Counted from the stretch's first letter, positions 1 to 8,629 are shown. The stretch: 64,000 nt of DNA from AC-37 sp036389295 (GCA_036389295.1 DASVQB010000008.1:45999-109998), one strand, 5' to 3'. Notes: generated from the sequence alone by a model not told the origin. Numbers and translations are program-made.

Positions 1-64
1 GGGACAACCCGGCCCCGGCTGGACCGCGCGGTGCGGGCGCCGCTCCGCCGGGCGGATCCCGCCG

Positions 65-511
65 CTACACGGAGGGCGAGGTCCCGCCGCCGCCCTGGCG
101 CAGGCGGGCCTCGTACAGCCGCTGGTCCTCGACGCAGCGCACGCTCTCGGGATGAGCCTCGAGCCGGGCCGCGGGGATCTCCTTGCCGCAGTCGACGCAG
201 GTCCCGTAGCGGCCCTCCTCCAGCGCCTTGCGCGCCTCGGCGATCCGCCGCTCCTCCTCCTCGAGGATCACGTCGGTCGTCTCGTCGAGCTCCTGCTGGA
301 AGGTCTCGCTGCCCTGGTCGGCGGGGTGCTGGTCGTAGTCGGCGAGCTCCTCGGAGCGGCCGTCCTCGCTATGGAGCGAGCGGCGGCGCTCCTCGACCTC
401 GCGCATCCGCTCGTCGAGGCGCGCCTCGACCTGCTGTCTGTCGACGTCCGGCAAGGTCCGCCAGTCTACGAGGTGGTCGAGGGTGCGTGTACGCTGCGCC
501 GCCGATGCCAC
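65..511 (-). CDS. TraR/DksA-family zinc-finger protein
   Basis: 148 aa from a GTG at 511. A charged helical region (residues about 25-100) is followed by a C-terminal DksA/TraR-type zinc finger with the RLEAHPESVRC signature. The metal site is unusual: Cys105, Cys108 and Cys126 are present, but the fourth position (two residues after Cys126) is Asp129, giving C-x2-C-x17-C-x2-D. Family members bind RNA polymerase through the secondary channel or act as small regulators; this role is inferred here. The GTG start overlaps the divergent degV start by 7 bases, which leaves no promoter room. An in-frame TTG at 454 would give 129 aa and a 50-base divergent promoter region, so the true start is uncertain. 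Confidence 0.85.
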   Translation of the reverse strand: MASAAQRTRTLDHLVDWRTLPDVDRQQVEARLDERMREVEERRRSLHSEDGRSEELADYDQHPADQGSETFQQELDETTDVILEEEERRIAEARKALEEGRYGTCVDCGKEIPAARLEAHPESVRCVEDQRLYEARLRQGGGGTSPSV

Positions 512-1374
512 GGGTCGCCGTCGTCTCGGACACCACCGGCTACCTCCCGCGGGAGATCGTCGAGGCCCACGACGTCCGGCTCGTCTCGCTCTACGTGAAC
601 TTCGGGGGCGAGCGGACCGAGCGCGAGGCCGACATAACGGACCTCGACGCCTTCTACGACGAGATGCGCTCGGCCGAGCGGCTCCCGACGACCTCCCAGC
701 CGTCGGTCGGCGACTTCGTGTCGGTCTACGAGCCGCTCCTGGCCGAGGGCCGCGACGTGGTCTCGGTCCACCTCTCCGCCGGCCTGTCGGGCACGACCGA
801 GGCCGCGCGCCAGGCCGCCGAGGCGCTCGAGCGCGAGGGCAGGGGCGGCGAGCGCGTCCGCGTGGTCGACTCCTCCACGGCCGCGGGCGGGCTCGGCCTG
901 GTCACGCTCGCCGGGGCGCGCCGCGCCGCGAACGGGGGCGACGCCGACGCCGTCGTCGAGGCGATCCGCGGCGCCCGCCGGGAGCTGAAGATGTGGTTCG
1001 GGATCGACACGCTCGAGTTCCTGAAGCGGAGCGGCCGCATCGGCGCCGCCAGCGCGTGGATCGGCTCGACGCTGAAGATCAAGCCGATCCTCTCGCTCGA
1101 ATCGGAGATCACGGCGGTCGAGCGGGTCCGGACCAGCGGCCGGATGTTCGAGCGGCTCGTCGACTACGCGCGCCAGCGCGAGGCGTCCGGCGCGAAGGCC
1201 TGGGTCACCCAGCACATCCAGTCGCCGGACCAGGAGGAGGACCTGCTCGACCGCTGCCGCGAGGTGTTCGGCCGCGGCCCGGTGTTCCACTCGGAGATCG
1301 GCCCCGTGCTCGGCGCCCACACGGGCCCCGGGCTGCTCGGAGTCGGCTCGATCCCCGAGGAGTTCCTGGCGTAG
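505..1374 (+). CDS. DegV family protein (fatty-acid binding)
   Basis: 289 aa from the ATG at 505, chosen because DegV proteins begin directly with the first beta strand (MPRVAVVSDTTG here). The frame stays open upstream, but those residues are low-complexity Arg/Pro sequence. DegV/FakB proteins bind a fatty acid and, in Firmicutes, present it to a FakA kinase. The SDTTGYL start, the SAGLSGT loop and the RSGRIG motif typical of the family are visible. No FakA-like kinase is in the window, so the partner is unknown. The gene is divergent from the zinc-finger gene and appears monocistronic. Confidence 0.9.
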   Translation: MPRVAVVSDTTGYLPREIVEAHDVRLVSLYVNFGGERTEREADITDLDAFYDEMRSAERLPTTSQPSVGDFVSVYEPLLAEGRDVVSVHLSAGLSGTTEAARQAAEALEREGRGGERVRVVDSSTAAGGLGLVTLAGARRAANGGDADAVVEAIRGARRELKMWFGIDTLEFLKRSGRIGAASAWIGSTLKIKPILSLESEITAVERVRTSGRMFERLVDYARQREASGAKAWVTQHIQSPDQEEDLLDRCREVFGRGPVFHSEIGPVLGAHTGPGLLGVGSIPEEFLA

Positions 1375-1408
1375 GCCGGCCCGGCCGACCGGAGCCGCCG
1401 CGCGAGCC

Positions 1409-1627
1409 TCAGCCGCGGCGGCGCCGCAGGATCGCGGCCACGCCGCCGCCGATCACGAAGCCGGCGACGGCGGCGCCGATCACGACCTGCTGGCGATGGG
1501 CGGCGAGCTGGCGCCGCCAGTTCGTGAGCTCGGTGATCTTGCTCTGGAGGTCGTTGAGCGAGAACTCGAGCTCCTGCCGCGTGGCGACGACCGAGGCGCG
1601 GATCTCCTCCGGGGTCCTGGTCGCCAT
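1409..1627 (-). CDS. DUF3618-family small membrane protein
   Basis: 72 aa from the ATG at 1627. The N-terminal half (ATRTPEEIRASVVATRQELE) matches the DUF3618 pattern of an amphipathic helix before one membrane segment (residues about 48-66) and a basic Arg tail. It is the last gene of a four-gene run: its ATG overlaps the TGA of the holin-like gene (ATGA). Actinobacterial DUF3618 proteins usually accompany a holin-superfamily III protein, as here. They are thought to be envelope-associated; the function is not established. Confidence 0.85.
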   Translation of the reverse strand: MATRTPEEIRASVVATRQELEFSLNDLQSKITELTNWRRQLAAHRQQVVIGAAVAGFVIGGGVAAILRRRRG

Positions 1628-2046
1628 CAGCTGCGGGCCTCCTCGAGCGCCTCGAGCGTCTTCTGGGCCTCCTCGATCGCCAGCTCCGGCGTGGGCGGCG
1701 TCCCCCGCTTGAACAGCCGGACGCCGATCAGCGCGGCGATCAGCGTGAACAGCAGCAGCATCAGCGTGGTGATCCCGAAGCCGACCCACACCTTCAGGTC
1801 GAACCACTCCACGAACCCCCAGGACAGCGAGTCGAGCAGGAAGATCAGCATCAGGAGCGCGAAGAACCCGGCCACCGAGAACGCGACGATCCCCTTCACG
1901 ATCCGGGAGACCTTCTGCTGGACCTCGGTGCGCGCCAGCTCGATCTCCTCGCGGACGAGGAGCTGCGCCTTCTGCGTGATCTCCGAGACGATCTCGCCGA
2001 GCTGCTTGTCGGCCGTCCCGGGCGGCCGGACGCCGTTGCCTGCCAT
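1627..2046 (-). CDS. Phage-holin-family (DUF1469-like) membrane protein
   Basis: 139 aa. An amphipathic N-terminal helix (residues 15-50, rich in Glu/Arg, with LLVREEIELARTEVQQKV) precedes two membrane segments (about 53-75 and 85-108). A short acidic C-terminal helix follows. This is the layout of the holin superfamily III/DUF1469 proteins common in Actinobacteria, which are chromosomal envelope proteins rather than lysis proteins. The start overlaps the previous gene's stop (ATGA at 2043-2046), so translation is probably coupled with both neighbours. Confidence 0.85.
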   Translation of the reverse strand: MAGNGVRPPGTADKQLGEIVSEITQKAQLLVREEIELARTEVQQKVSRIVKGIVAFSVAGFFALLMLIFLLDSLSWGFVEWFDLKVWVGFGITTLMLLLFTLIAALIGVRLFKRGTPPTPELAIEEAQKTLEALEEARS

Positions 2047-2471
2047 CAGTCCACCTTCCTGAGCCGTCTGAGGAGCTTCGCGAGCACGAACGCGCCCGCG
2101 AACGCGGCAAGGACCTGGAGCTCGGGCCGCCCGTCGCCCGAGTCGACGGGTGCGTAGGTGGGCTCGGGCTCGCCAGTCGTGGCGGTCGCGGCCGTGTCGG
2201 TCGCGCCCGGCGCCTCGACCGGCGCGTCGCCGGGCTCGGTCGCCGAGGCCGCCGCCTGCTCCTCCTCGCCGCCGCCGGCCTCGTCCACGGCGGTCGCCGC
2301 GGCGTCGCCGCCCGTCGCCTCCACGCCGCTCCCGAACCGGACCTCCTCGGACGCGGCGCCGGACATCGGGGTCGAGACCTCTACCGGCGCGCCCTCCCGC
2401 GTGTCGGCGACCTCCACCGCCGGACTCTCCCGCGTCTCCTCGCGGGCCTCGTCCCTGTCCTTCCTGGCCAT
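2046..2471 (-). CDS. Acidic low-complexity protein with C-terminal membrane anchor
   Basis: 141 aa, not assigned to a family. The first ~115 residues are disordered and rich in Glu, Ala, Thr and Pro. The last 25 residues form one membrane segment (LQVLAAFAGAFVLAKLL) ending in a basic RRLRKVD tail. The ATG at 2471 shares its A with the TAA stop of the 44-aa gene (TAATG) and the TGA overlaps the holin-like ATG, which fixes both ends. Its place inside the envelope-protein run suggests it is a tethered partner of these membrane proteins; that is inference. Confidence 0.75.
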   Translation of the reverse strand: MARKDRDEAREETRESPAVEVADTREGAPVEVSTPMSGAASEEVRFGSGVEATGGDAAATAVDEAGGGEEEQAAASATEPGDAPVEAPGATDTAATATTGEPEPTYAPVDSGDGRPELQVLAAFAGAFVLAKLLRRLRKVD

Positions 2472-2605
2472 TACTCCGGTGGATCCTCGTCGAACACCTT
2501 CACCCAGATGAGCGTCGCGACCCGGTTCGCCACGATCGTCGTGAGCGCGCCGACTCCGGCGAGCAGGCCGCTCCACATCAGGCGCTTGGTGAGGTCGTTG
2601 CCCAT
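2471..2605 (-). CDS. 44-aa DUF4235-like small membrane protein
   Basis: A very short gene: ATG at 2603-2605, TAA at 2471-2473, 44 aa beginning MGNDLTKRLMWSGLLAGVGA. It has one membrane segment (residues about 10-35) and a C-terminal acidic tail (FDEDPPE). The pattern resembles DUF4235 proteins, which often accompany DUF3618/holin-like genes in Actinobacteria; the assignment is by resemblance only. It is supported by the TAATG overlap with the next gene and by its position 13 bases after the tetR stop. It is therefore probably the first envelope gene of an operon running from the nitrilase. Confidence 0.7.
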   Translation of the reverse strand: MGNDLTKRLMWSGLLAGVGALTTIVANRVATLIWVKVFDEDPPE

Positions 2606-2618
2606 GGGGGCGACGTAT

Positions 2619-3254
2619 CTAACCAGAGACGGCGGAGAGCCCCGGGGCGGGGGTCTGCTCGAGCCCGCCGCAGATGGCCTCGACGACCAGCGACTTGGCC
2701 CGCTCGAACTCCTCCTCGCTGCCCGGCAGGATGTCGAAGATCCACCCCGAGAGCAGCTGCTCGATCGCTCCGTAGAAGCACATCGCGGCGAACTCGGCGG
2801 AGATGTCGGACTTGAACGAGCCGTCGCGACGGGCCTTCTCGACGATCTCGGCGATCAGGCCGTAGGCCTCGGTGATCTTCGCCAGGTGCAGCCGGCCGAA
2901 GCTGTTCGCCGCGCGCGTGACCTCCACGATGATCACCTTCATCAGCTCCGGCTCGTGGCGGTAGGAGTCGATGATGAACGAGGCGACCGCGTACAGCTTG
3001 TCGCGGACCGGGACATCGTCGAGCGCGTCAATGGCGACGATCGCGTCGAGCATCACCTGCCAGCGCTCGGTGAAGAGCGTGTTGAGGATCTCCTCCTTGG
3101 AGTCGAAGTAGTGGTACACGAGCCCGTAGGCGACGCCGGCCTCGTCGGCCACGTCCGACACGCGGCAGTGGTGGAAGCCCTTGCGGGCGAACACGCGGAT
3201 CGCCGCGTCGAGGATCAGTCGGCGCTTGTCGACGCCGTTCGCGCGCTGCGCCAT
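2619..3254 (-). CDS. TetR-family transcriptional regulator
   Basis: 211 aa. An N-terminal TetR DNA-binding domain (residues 10-57, with ILDAAIRVFARKGF and YGLVYHYFDSKEEIL) precedes a ligand-binding helical domain. The ATG overlaps the TGA of the nitrilase gene (ATGA, 3253-3256). It resembles FadR/FabR-like actinobacterial TetR proteins acting on fatty-acid or CoA metabolism, but the ligand cannot be read from the sequence. The palindrome at 4153-4168, upstream of the nitrilase, is a likely self-operator. Confidence 0.93.
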   Translation of the reverse strand: MAQRANGVDKRRLILDAAIRVFARKGFHHCRVSDVADEAGVAYGLVYHYFDSKEEILNTLFTERWQVMLDAIVAIDALDDVPVRDKLYAVASFIIDSYRHEPELMKVIIVEVTRAANSFGRLHLAKITEAYGLIAEIVEKARRDGSFKSDISAEFAAMCFYGAIEQLLSGWIFDILPGSEEEFERAKSLVVEAICGGLEQTPAPGLSAVSG

Positions 3255-4087
3255 CAGGCGTGCACCGCCTCGGGCCAGCGGTAGGCGTCCGGCATCCGGT
3301 TCGCGAGGCTCGGCAGCTGCTCGCGGACGTCGTCCTGGCGGGCGAGGTCGAGGTCGGCGGCCACGAAGCACGGCTCGTCGCCGGCCCGCGCGAGGATCCT
3401 GCCCCACGGGTCGGCGATCAGCGAGCAGCCGAAGCTCTCCTTGTCGCCCGGCGGGTGGGTCCCGCACTGGTCGGCCGCCACGACGAACGTCTGGTTCTCG
3501 ATCGCCCGCGCGCGGATCAGGACCTCCCAGTGCGCGCGCCCGGTGACCTTGGTGAACGCCGCCGGGAGCGCGATCGCGCGAGCGCCCCTCACGGCGAGGA
3601 TCCGGTACAGCTCGGGGAAGCGGAGGTCGTAGCAGACGGTCAGCCCGAGCGGCACGCCGTCCGCCGCCTGCGACAGCACCACCTCGCTGCCGGGCTCCTC
3701 GGTGGCCGACTCGCGGTACTGGATGCCGCCGACCACCACGTCGAACATGTGGATCTTGCGGTAGACCGCCGCGATCTCGCCGTCGGGGCCGACGTGGACC
3801 GAGGTGTTCGAGAGCTTGTCCTGCCCGGGGCGGCGCTCGGCGATCGAGCCGGCCACGAGGTCGATGCCGAGCTCGCGCGCGACCGAGCGCGCCCACTCGA
3901 TCGAGGGGCCGTCGAGCGGCTCGGCTCCCTCGCGCATCTGCTCGTCGGTGCCGAGCAGGTTGAACTTCTCCGGCAGTACGACGAGCGTGGCACGATCCGC
4001 CGCGGCGGCCCGCGTCAGCCTGTCGGCGATCGCGAGATTGCGCTCGGTGTCCTCCGTGGAGTTGAGCTGGACTGCGGCTGCGCGCAT
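3254..4087 (-). CDS. Carbon-nitrogen hydrolase (nitrilase/omega-amidase type)
   Basis: 277 aa from the ATG at 4087, where the MRAAAVQLNS strand begins; the longer frame to 4336 is low-complexity. The nitrilase triad is complete: Glu40 (LPEKFN), Lys111 (YRKIHMFD) and Cys152 (VCYDLRFPE). The KIHMFD and CYDLRFPEL motifs resemble Nit1/Nit2-type amidases, which hydrolyse omega-amides or deaminated glutathione. It heads the minus-strand operon with tetR and the envelope genes. The substrate is inferred only at family level. Confidence 0.92.
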   Translation of the reverse strand: MRAAAVQLNSTEDTERNLAIADRLTRAAAADRATLVVLPEKFNLLGTDEQMREGAEPLDGPSIEWARSVARELGIDLVAGSIAERRPGQDKLSNTSVHVGPDGEIAAVYRKIHMFDVVVGGIQYRESATEEPGSEVVLSQAADGVPLGLTVCYDLRFPELYRILAVRGARAIALPAAFTKVTGRAHWEVLIRARAIENQTFVVAADQCGTHPPGDKESFGCSLIADPWGRILARAGDEPCFVAADLDLARQDDVREQLPSLANRMPDAYRWPEAVHA

Positions 4088-4152
4088 CTCCCGCCTCCCG
4101 CCTCGGCGCGTCGGCACTCGGTCTCGACGGCCCCGCGCCCTGCCGGTTGGTT

Positions 4153-4168
4153 GACTGACCAGTCGGTC
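4153..4168. promoter_or_regulatory. Candidate TetR operator
   Basis: GACTGAC-CA-GTCGGTC is an imperfect palindrome (6 of 7 pairs) about 65 bases upstream of the nitrilase start, in the region shared with the divergent DUF2804 gene. Operators built on GACNGACCNGTCNGTC-like repeats are typical of TetR proteins. The tetR gene two positions downstream is the obvious candidate to bind it. Confidence 0.6.
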
Positions 4169-4238
4169 GAAGTCTATCGGCGGTGCGACGGGAGCCGGGG
4201 GCGGCCCCCGCGGGCGCGGGCGCGGGTACGGTTCCCGC

Positions 4239-5072
4239 GTGGACGTCGTCCCGAGGCGCGGATCCGCCGTGCGGCTCGCAGGGGTGCCGCTTCCGCCCGA
4301 CGGGATGCCGCGGCTGCGCGGGGCCCGGCCGCTCAAGCGCTGGCGCTACGTGGGGGCGTACTCGCCGGAGGTCATGGCGTGCGTCTGCGAGGTCGCGATC
4401 GGCCCGCTGCGGCAGAGCTTCTGGGCGGTCGCCGAGCCGGACCGGCCGATCGCGACGCGGACCTCGCTCGGCCGCGGCAGCGTCTCCCTCGACGGCTCGC
4501 GCGCGCGGGTTGAGGCGGACGGCGTCCGGATCGACCTGACGGCCGACGAGGACGGCGGCGTCGAGTCGGTCAACCCGCACGGCCGCGCCGGCTACGTGTG
4601 GACCCGCAAGCAGGCGGGCATCCCGATCCGGGGGGAGATCGAGGTCGGCGGCCGCCGCCACGCGCTCGACTGCCTGGGCGCGATCGACGAGACGGCCGGC
4701 TACCACGCCCGCCGCACCGCCTGGCGCTGGTGCGCCGGCGCCGGGCGCACCGACGACGGCGCGCGCGTGGGATGGAACCTGGTGACCGGCGTGAACGACC
4801 CGCCGAAGGGCTCCGAGCGCGCGATCTGGGTCGACGGCGACGAGTTCGAGCCCGGCCCGGTCGAGATCGCCGGCGACCTGTCCCGGGTCGGGTTCGCGGA
4901 GGGCGGCGAGCTGCGGTTCGACGCGTGGTCGGAGCGCGCCGAGCGGACCAACCTGCTGGTCGTGCGGAGCGCGTACCGCCAGCCGTTCGGTACGTTCACC
5001 GGCGAGCTGCCGGGCGGACTGCGCCTGGCCGAGGGCTGGGGAGTGATGGAGTGGCACGACGTGAGGTGGTGA
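4239..5072 (+). CDS. DUF2804 domain-containing protein
   Basis: 277 aa from a GTG at 4239. The whole length fits the DUF2804 family: an N-terminal LPLPPDGMPRLRGARPLKRW-like block, a central region with GIPIRGEIEVGG, and a C-terminal block with FGTFTGELPGGLRLAEGWGVME. The family is beta-rich and functionally uncharacterised, possibly lipocalin-like. The TGA overlaps the GTG of the next gene (GTGA at 5069-5072), so it is co-translated with the SHOCT protein and ceramidase. A lipid-related role is possible from that context only. Confidence 0.85.
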   Translation: MDVVPRRGSAVRLAGVPLPPDGMPRLRGARPLKRWRYVGAYSPEVMACVCEVAIGPLRQSFWAVAEPDRPIATRTSLGRGSVSLDGSRARVEADGVRIDLTADEDGGVESVNPHGRAGYVWTRKQAGIPIRGEIEVGGRRHALDCLGAIDETAGYHARRTAWRWCAGAGRTDDGARVGWNLVTGVNDPPKGSERAIWVDGDEFEPGPVEIAGDLSRVGFAEGGELRFDAWSERAERTNLLVVRSAYRQPFGTFTGELPGGLRLAEGWGVMEWHDVRW

Positions 5073-5782
5073 GCCCGGCGGCGCGGACGCGCGGCGGGAC
5101 GCTGTCCTTCTTCAAGGTCGGGGGCGCCGCGTTCGCGGTCATCGGCGCCGTCCTGCTGGTCCTGGGCGCCATGTCGGGCGACCTCACGTCGAGCATGGGG
5201 CTCGCCATCACGGGCGGCACGTTCGCGATGATCGGCGTGATCTGGGTGCTCGTCGCGATCGGCGTCGGCGGCTGGTACGGCCGCGTGCGCCAGCGGCAGG
5301 CCGCGGAGGAGCGGCTGTTCCAGACCGGCCAGCGGGCGACCGCCGTGATCGAGGGCGTCGAGGGCACCGGCGTGACGATCAACGACTGCCCGCAGGTCTA
5401 CCTCACGCTGCGGGTGCAGCCGCGGAGCGGCGCCGAGTTCGTGCACCAGCGCAAGATCGTGCTGCCGTTCGGCTCGGTCGTGCAGCCGGGGTACCTGATC
5501 GACGTCGCCTACGACCCGGCCGACCCGTCGAAGGTCGCCCTCGAGACCGAGCCGAGCTGGGCGGCCACGCCGCCCGCCGTCTACCTGAGGACGCGGCCCC
5601 CGGAGATGGCGGCGACGGCGGCCGCCGCGGCGCCGGGCCTGGTCGCCGGCGCCTCGCCCGCCCACGACTCGCCCCCCACGCTGATCGACCAGCTTGAGCG
5701 GCTCAAGGCGCTGAAGGACGGCGGCGCCCTGACCGGCGCCGAGTTCGAGGAGCAGAAGCGGAAGCTCCTCGGGGGCGGCTGA
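5069..5782 (+). CDS. SHOCT-domain membrane protein (DUF3592-like)
   Basis: 237 aa from the GTG at 5069, which overlaps the upstream TGA. Two membrane segments (residues about 15-33 and 45-70) are followed by a soluble beta-rich domain (residues 80-160, resembling DUF3592) and a proline/alanine linker. A C-terminal SHOCT motif follows at residues about 205-234 (LERLKALKDGGALTGAEFEE). SHOCT segments are short oligomerisation helices at the ends of bacterial membrane proteins. Its TGA overlaps the ceramidase ATG (ATGA), so the three genes form one tight operon. Confidence 0.8.
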   Translation: MSPAARTRGGTLSFFKVGGAAFAVIGAVLLVLGAMSGDLTSSMGLAITGGTFAMIGVIWVLVAIGVGGWYGRVRQRQAAEERLFQTGQRATAVIEGVEGTGVTINDCPQVYLTLRVQPRSGAEFVHQRKIVLPFGSVVQPGYLIDVAYDPADPSKVALETEPSWAATPPAVYLRTRPPEMAATAAAAAPGLVAGASPAHDSPPTLIDQLERLKALKDGGALTGAEFEEQKRKLLGGG

Positions 5783-8628
5783 TGCCGGCCCGCCTCGCCA
5801 CCGCGCTCGCGCTCGCGGCGCTGGCGGCCGCCCTCGCGGCCGGCCCGGCCGACGCCTACCGCTCGCCGAAGGGCGCGAAGCCGAGCGTGAAGGTCCTCAA
5901 CAAGGACATGCGCTCGGTGCTGAAGACGAACCGGCTGCTGCTGCGGCTGCGGGTCGGCACCACCGCGCGGGTGCGGCTGCGCGTGCTGGGGCTGGACCTC
6001 TCCCCCCGCCCGGTCTACGCGGCGAGCGAGCGCAAGATCCGCTTCCGCCGGGCGACCGTGCGGAAGCTGCGCGTGAAGCTCACGAAGTTCGCGCGCGGCG
6101 CGATGCTGCTGGCGCAGTCCGGCTGCCGCAACGTGCGCGTGACGGCGTTCGCCTCGGCGCGGCAGTACGGGCGCCGCGACTCGCCGCGGACCACGCTGGT
6201 GCGCCACTCGAAGACGCTCGGCCACGGCCGGGGGGACTGCCGCACCTCCGGCGTGCCCGGCGCCGGCGGGGCCGGCCTCCCGGGCGCCGCCGGGGCGCCG
6301 CCCGGCCTCGGCGGGCCCGGCCTCGAGCCGCCCGGCACCCCGCCCGGCGGTGGCGGCGAGCCGCCGCCCGTCCCGACCGACCCGATCGCGATCCGCGCCG
6401 GCGCCGCGGACGGCGACGCGACGCCCCCGGTCGGCACGCCGATGTTCGCGTACACGGCGCGGTCGAACATCGCGGGCCCGAGCCCCGACCGGCCGCTCCA
6501 GATCCTGGCCGACCCGGACGAGAACCTCTACGCGAAGACGTTCGTGCCGAGCCAGGGCATCCACACCCGGATCCGCGCGCGGGCGATCGTGATCGAGGCC
6601 GGCGGCAAGAAGTACGCCCTCGTGCAGGTCGACCTCGGCGGCCACCCGTTCTCGTTCACGCAGGAGGTGCTGAAGCGGATCGCCTCGACCGGGATCGCCG
6701 GCGACCGGCTGCTGCTCTCGTCCACGCACACGCACTCCTCGAGCGGCGCGATCTGGTCGGCCGACAACAGCGGGTACGCCGCGCTCGGCGGCGACTTCTA
6801 CGACCCGCGCGTCTTCGACGCCGTCGTGAGCGGCGTGGTCGACGCGATCCTGACCGCCAACCAGCGGCTCCAGCCGGCGCGCGTGGGGGTGGGCACCGCC
6901 ACCCTGCGCGGCGCCTCGCGCAACCGCAGCCACGACCCGTTCAAGCGGAACCCCGACGCGACCGCCGACGAGAAGGCGGAGTCGAGCGCGGCGATCGACC
7001 CGCGGGTGACGGTCGTGCGCGTCGACGCCGCGAACGGCGCCCCGCTCGGCGCCTGGTCGAACTTCGCGGTCCACCCCACCTCGTTCGGTGACGACAACCT
7101 GCTCTTCTCGGGCGACAACGCGGCCACGACCGAGCGCCTCGTCGAGGAGGAGATGCTGCGCGACGCCGCCGGTCGCGGGATCGTCGCCACGCAGCGACCG
7201 GTCAACGCGTGGACCAACGGCACGGAGGGCGACGTCTCCCCAAACGGCGACCCCGCGGTCGACGCGACCGAGCCCGGCACGATCGGCGGCAACCCCAACC
7301 CGCACCGGGCGCTCGAGCACTCGGTCAACTCGTTCGGCGGCGCGAACTCGGCGGGGCGGAAGGTCTCGACCGGCATCCTCGACGCGTGGCGCGACGCCGG
7401 GTTCGCGATGAGCGGCTCGCCCGTGGTGGACGTGCGGCACACGTTCATGGCGCTCGACGGCACGGAGGCGGACGGCGAGCCCGTCGGGCCCGCGCCGGTC
7501 CTCGGCTACGGCGGCGTGATCGGGCCGGGCAACCCGGACCCGTTCCCGACCGGCGGCTGCGCGCCGGCGGACGACTTCGCCGGCCCCGGCCAGGGCAGCA
7601 AGTTCCCGGCGTTCATCGGGCCGGCCAGCGTGCCGAACACGCATCCGGTCTCGCTGCTCCGGATCGGGCCGCTGGCGATCGCCGCGTTCCCGTCGGAGAT
7701 CACCACCATCGCCGGCCGCCGGATCAAGGCGCGGGTCGCGGCCGCGGCGGGCGCGGCGGCGCCGAGGGGGGCCGTCATCGCCGGCCTGACCAACAGCTAC
7801 AACTCGTACACCGCCACCCCCGAGGAGTACGGCTACTGCGACTACGAGGGCAGCTTCACCCTCTGGGGACGGCGCCAGTCGTCGCGCTACCGCGACCTCG
7901 CCGAGGCGCTCGCGAAGTCGCTGTACGGCGGGGCGCCCGCCCCCGCGCCCGCCGCCGAGCCGGCGCAGGTCTCGCCCGGCACCCCGCAGCCGCCGTCGGT
8001 GCGGCCGACGCCGGACGCCGGCTCGACCGTCGCCGAGCCGGCCGCCGCGGTGAGCCGCCTCGGCCAGGCCGTCTTCAGGTGGAACGGCGGCGACCCGGCG
8101 ATCGACGCGCCGCGCGGGAAGGCGTTCGTGACGCTCGAGTACGAGGGGCCGAGCGGGTTCAGGCCGGTCTCGACCGAGGACTCCGTGCTCGACGCGACCC
8201 GGCACGCCTCCGACGACAGCTGGACCGAGGCGTGGCAGTTCACCGAGTGCGACGCGCTCGGCCGCTACCGGTTCGTCGTCCGCGGCGTGGCGAACAAGGG
8301 ATCGGGCACGCCCGCGGCGTACACCGTCACGAGCAGGCCGTTCGAGCTGCGCCGGGCCGGCATCGACGTCTACTCGAAGACGGTATCGGGCGGGGTCGCC
8401 CGCGTGCGGGCCGAGTACAGAGGCCTGCCGGGCGACGCGCTCGCGCTGCTCGCGCGCCGGGTCCGCCACGGCTTCGCGATCCTCCGCGTGCACGCGCCGG
8501 GCGGCGCCGTCAGCGAGGTGGTCGCGCTGCCGGACGCGAAGCGCCTGGAGTTCACGGCGAGCGTCCCGGCCGGCTCCACGGTCGACGTCGTCTCGGTCGA
8601 GGACGCCTGCGGCAACGCGGGCTCCTGA
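5782..8628 (+). CDS. Secreted neutral/alkaline ceramidase-like amidase
   Basis: 948 aa. The signal peptide (residues 1-25) is followed by a basic unassigned region (26-155) and a Gly/Pro-rich linker (about 155-200). A neutral/alkaline non-lysosomal ceramidase domain begins near residue 205. Hallmarks are the zinc-ligand region SSTHTHSSSG (His316, His318) and the nucleophile motif GDVSPN (Ser486). Ceramidases cleave the amide of ceramide to sphingoid base plus fatty acid. A C-terminal beta-sandwich region (about 735-948) may bind substrate. At 948 aa it is longer than characterised bacterial enzymes (about 650-670 aa) because of the added ends. A hairpin terminator follows. Confidence 0.88.
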   Translation: MPARLATALALAALAAALAAGPADAYRSPKGAKPSVKVLNKDMRSVLKTNRLLLRLRVGTTARVRLRVLGLDLSPRPVYAASERKIRFRRATVRKLRVKLTKFARGAMLLAQSGCRNVRVTAFASARQYGRRDSPRTTLVRHSKTLGHGRGDCRTSGVPGAGGAGLPGAAGAPPGLGGPGLEPPGTPPGGGGEPPPVPTDPIAIRAGAADGDATPPVGTPMFAYTARSNIAGPSPDRPLQILADPDENLYAKTFVPSQGIHTRIRARAIVIEAGGKKYALVQVDLGGHPFSFTQEVLKRIASTGIAGDRLLLSSTHTHSSSGAIWSADNSGYAALGGDFYDPRVFDAVVSGVVDAILTANQRLQPARVGVGTATLRGASRNRSHDPFKRNPDATADEKAESSAAIDPRVTVVRVDAANGAPLGAWSNFAVHPTSFGDDNLLFSGDNAATTERLVEEEMLRDAAGRGIVATQRPVNAWTNGTEGDVSPNGDPAVDATEPGTIGGNPNPHRALEHSVNSFGGANSAGRKVSTGILDAWRDAGFAMSGSPVVDVRHTFMALDGTEADGEPVGPAPVLGYGGVIGPGNPDPFPTGGCAPADDFAGPGQGSKFPAFIGPASVPNTHPVSLLRIGPLAIAAFPSEITTIAGRRIKARVAAAAGAAAPRGAVIAGLTNSYNSYTATPEEYGYCDYEGSFTLWGRRQSSRYRDLAEALAKSLYGGAPAPAPAAEPAQVSPGTPQPPSVRPTPDAGSTVAEPAAAVSRLGQAVFRWNGGDPAIDAPRGKAFVTLEYEGPSGFRPVSTEDSVLDATRHASDDSWTEAWQFTECDALGRYRFVVRGVANKGSGTPAAYTVTSRPFELRRAGIDVYSKTVSGGVARVRAEYRGLPGDALALLARRVRHGFAILRVHAPGGAVSEVVALPDAKRLEFTASVPAGSTVDVVSVEDACGNAGS

Positions 8629-8629
8629 A

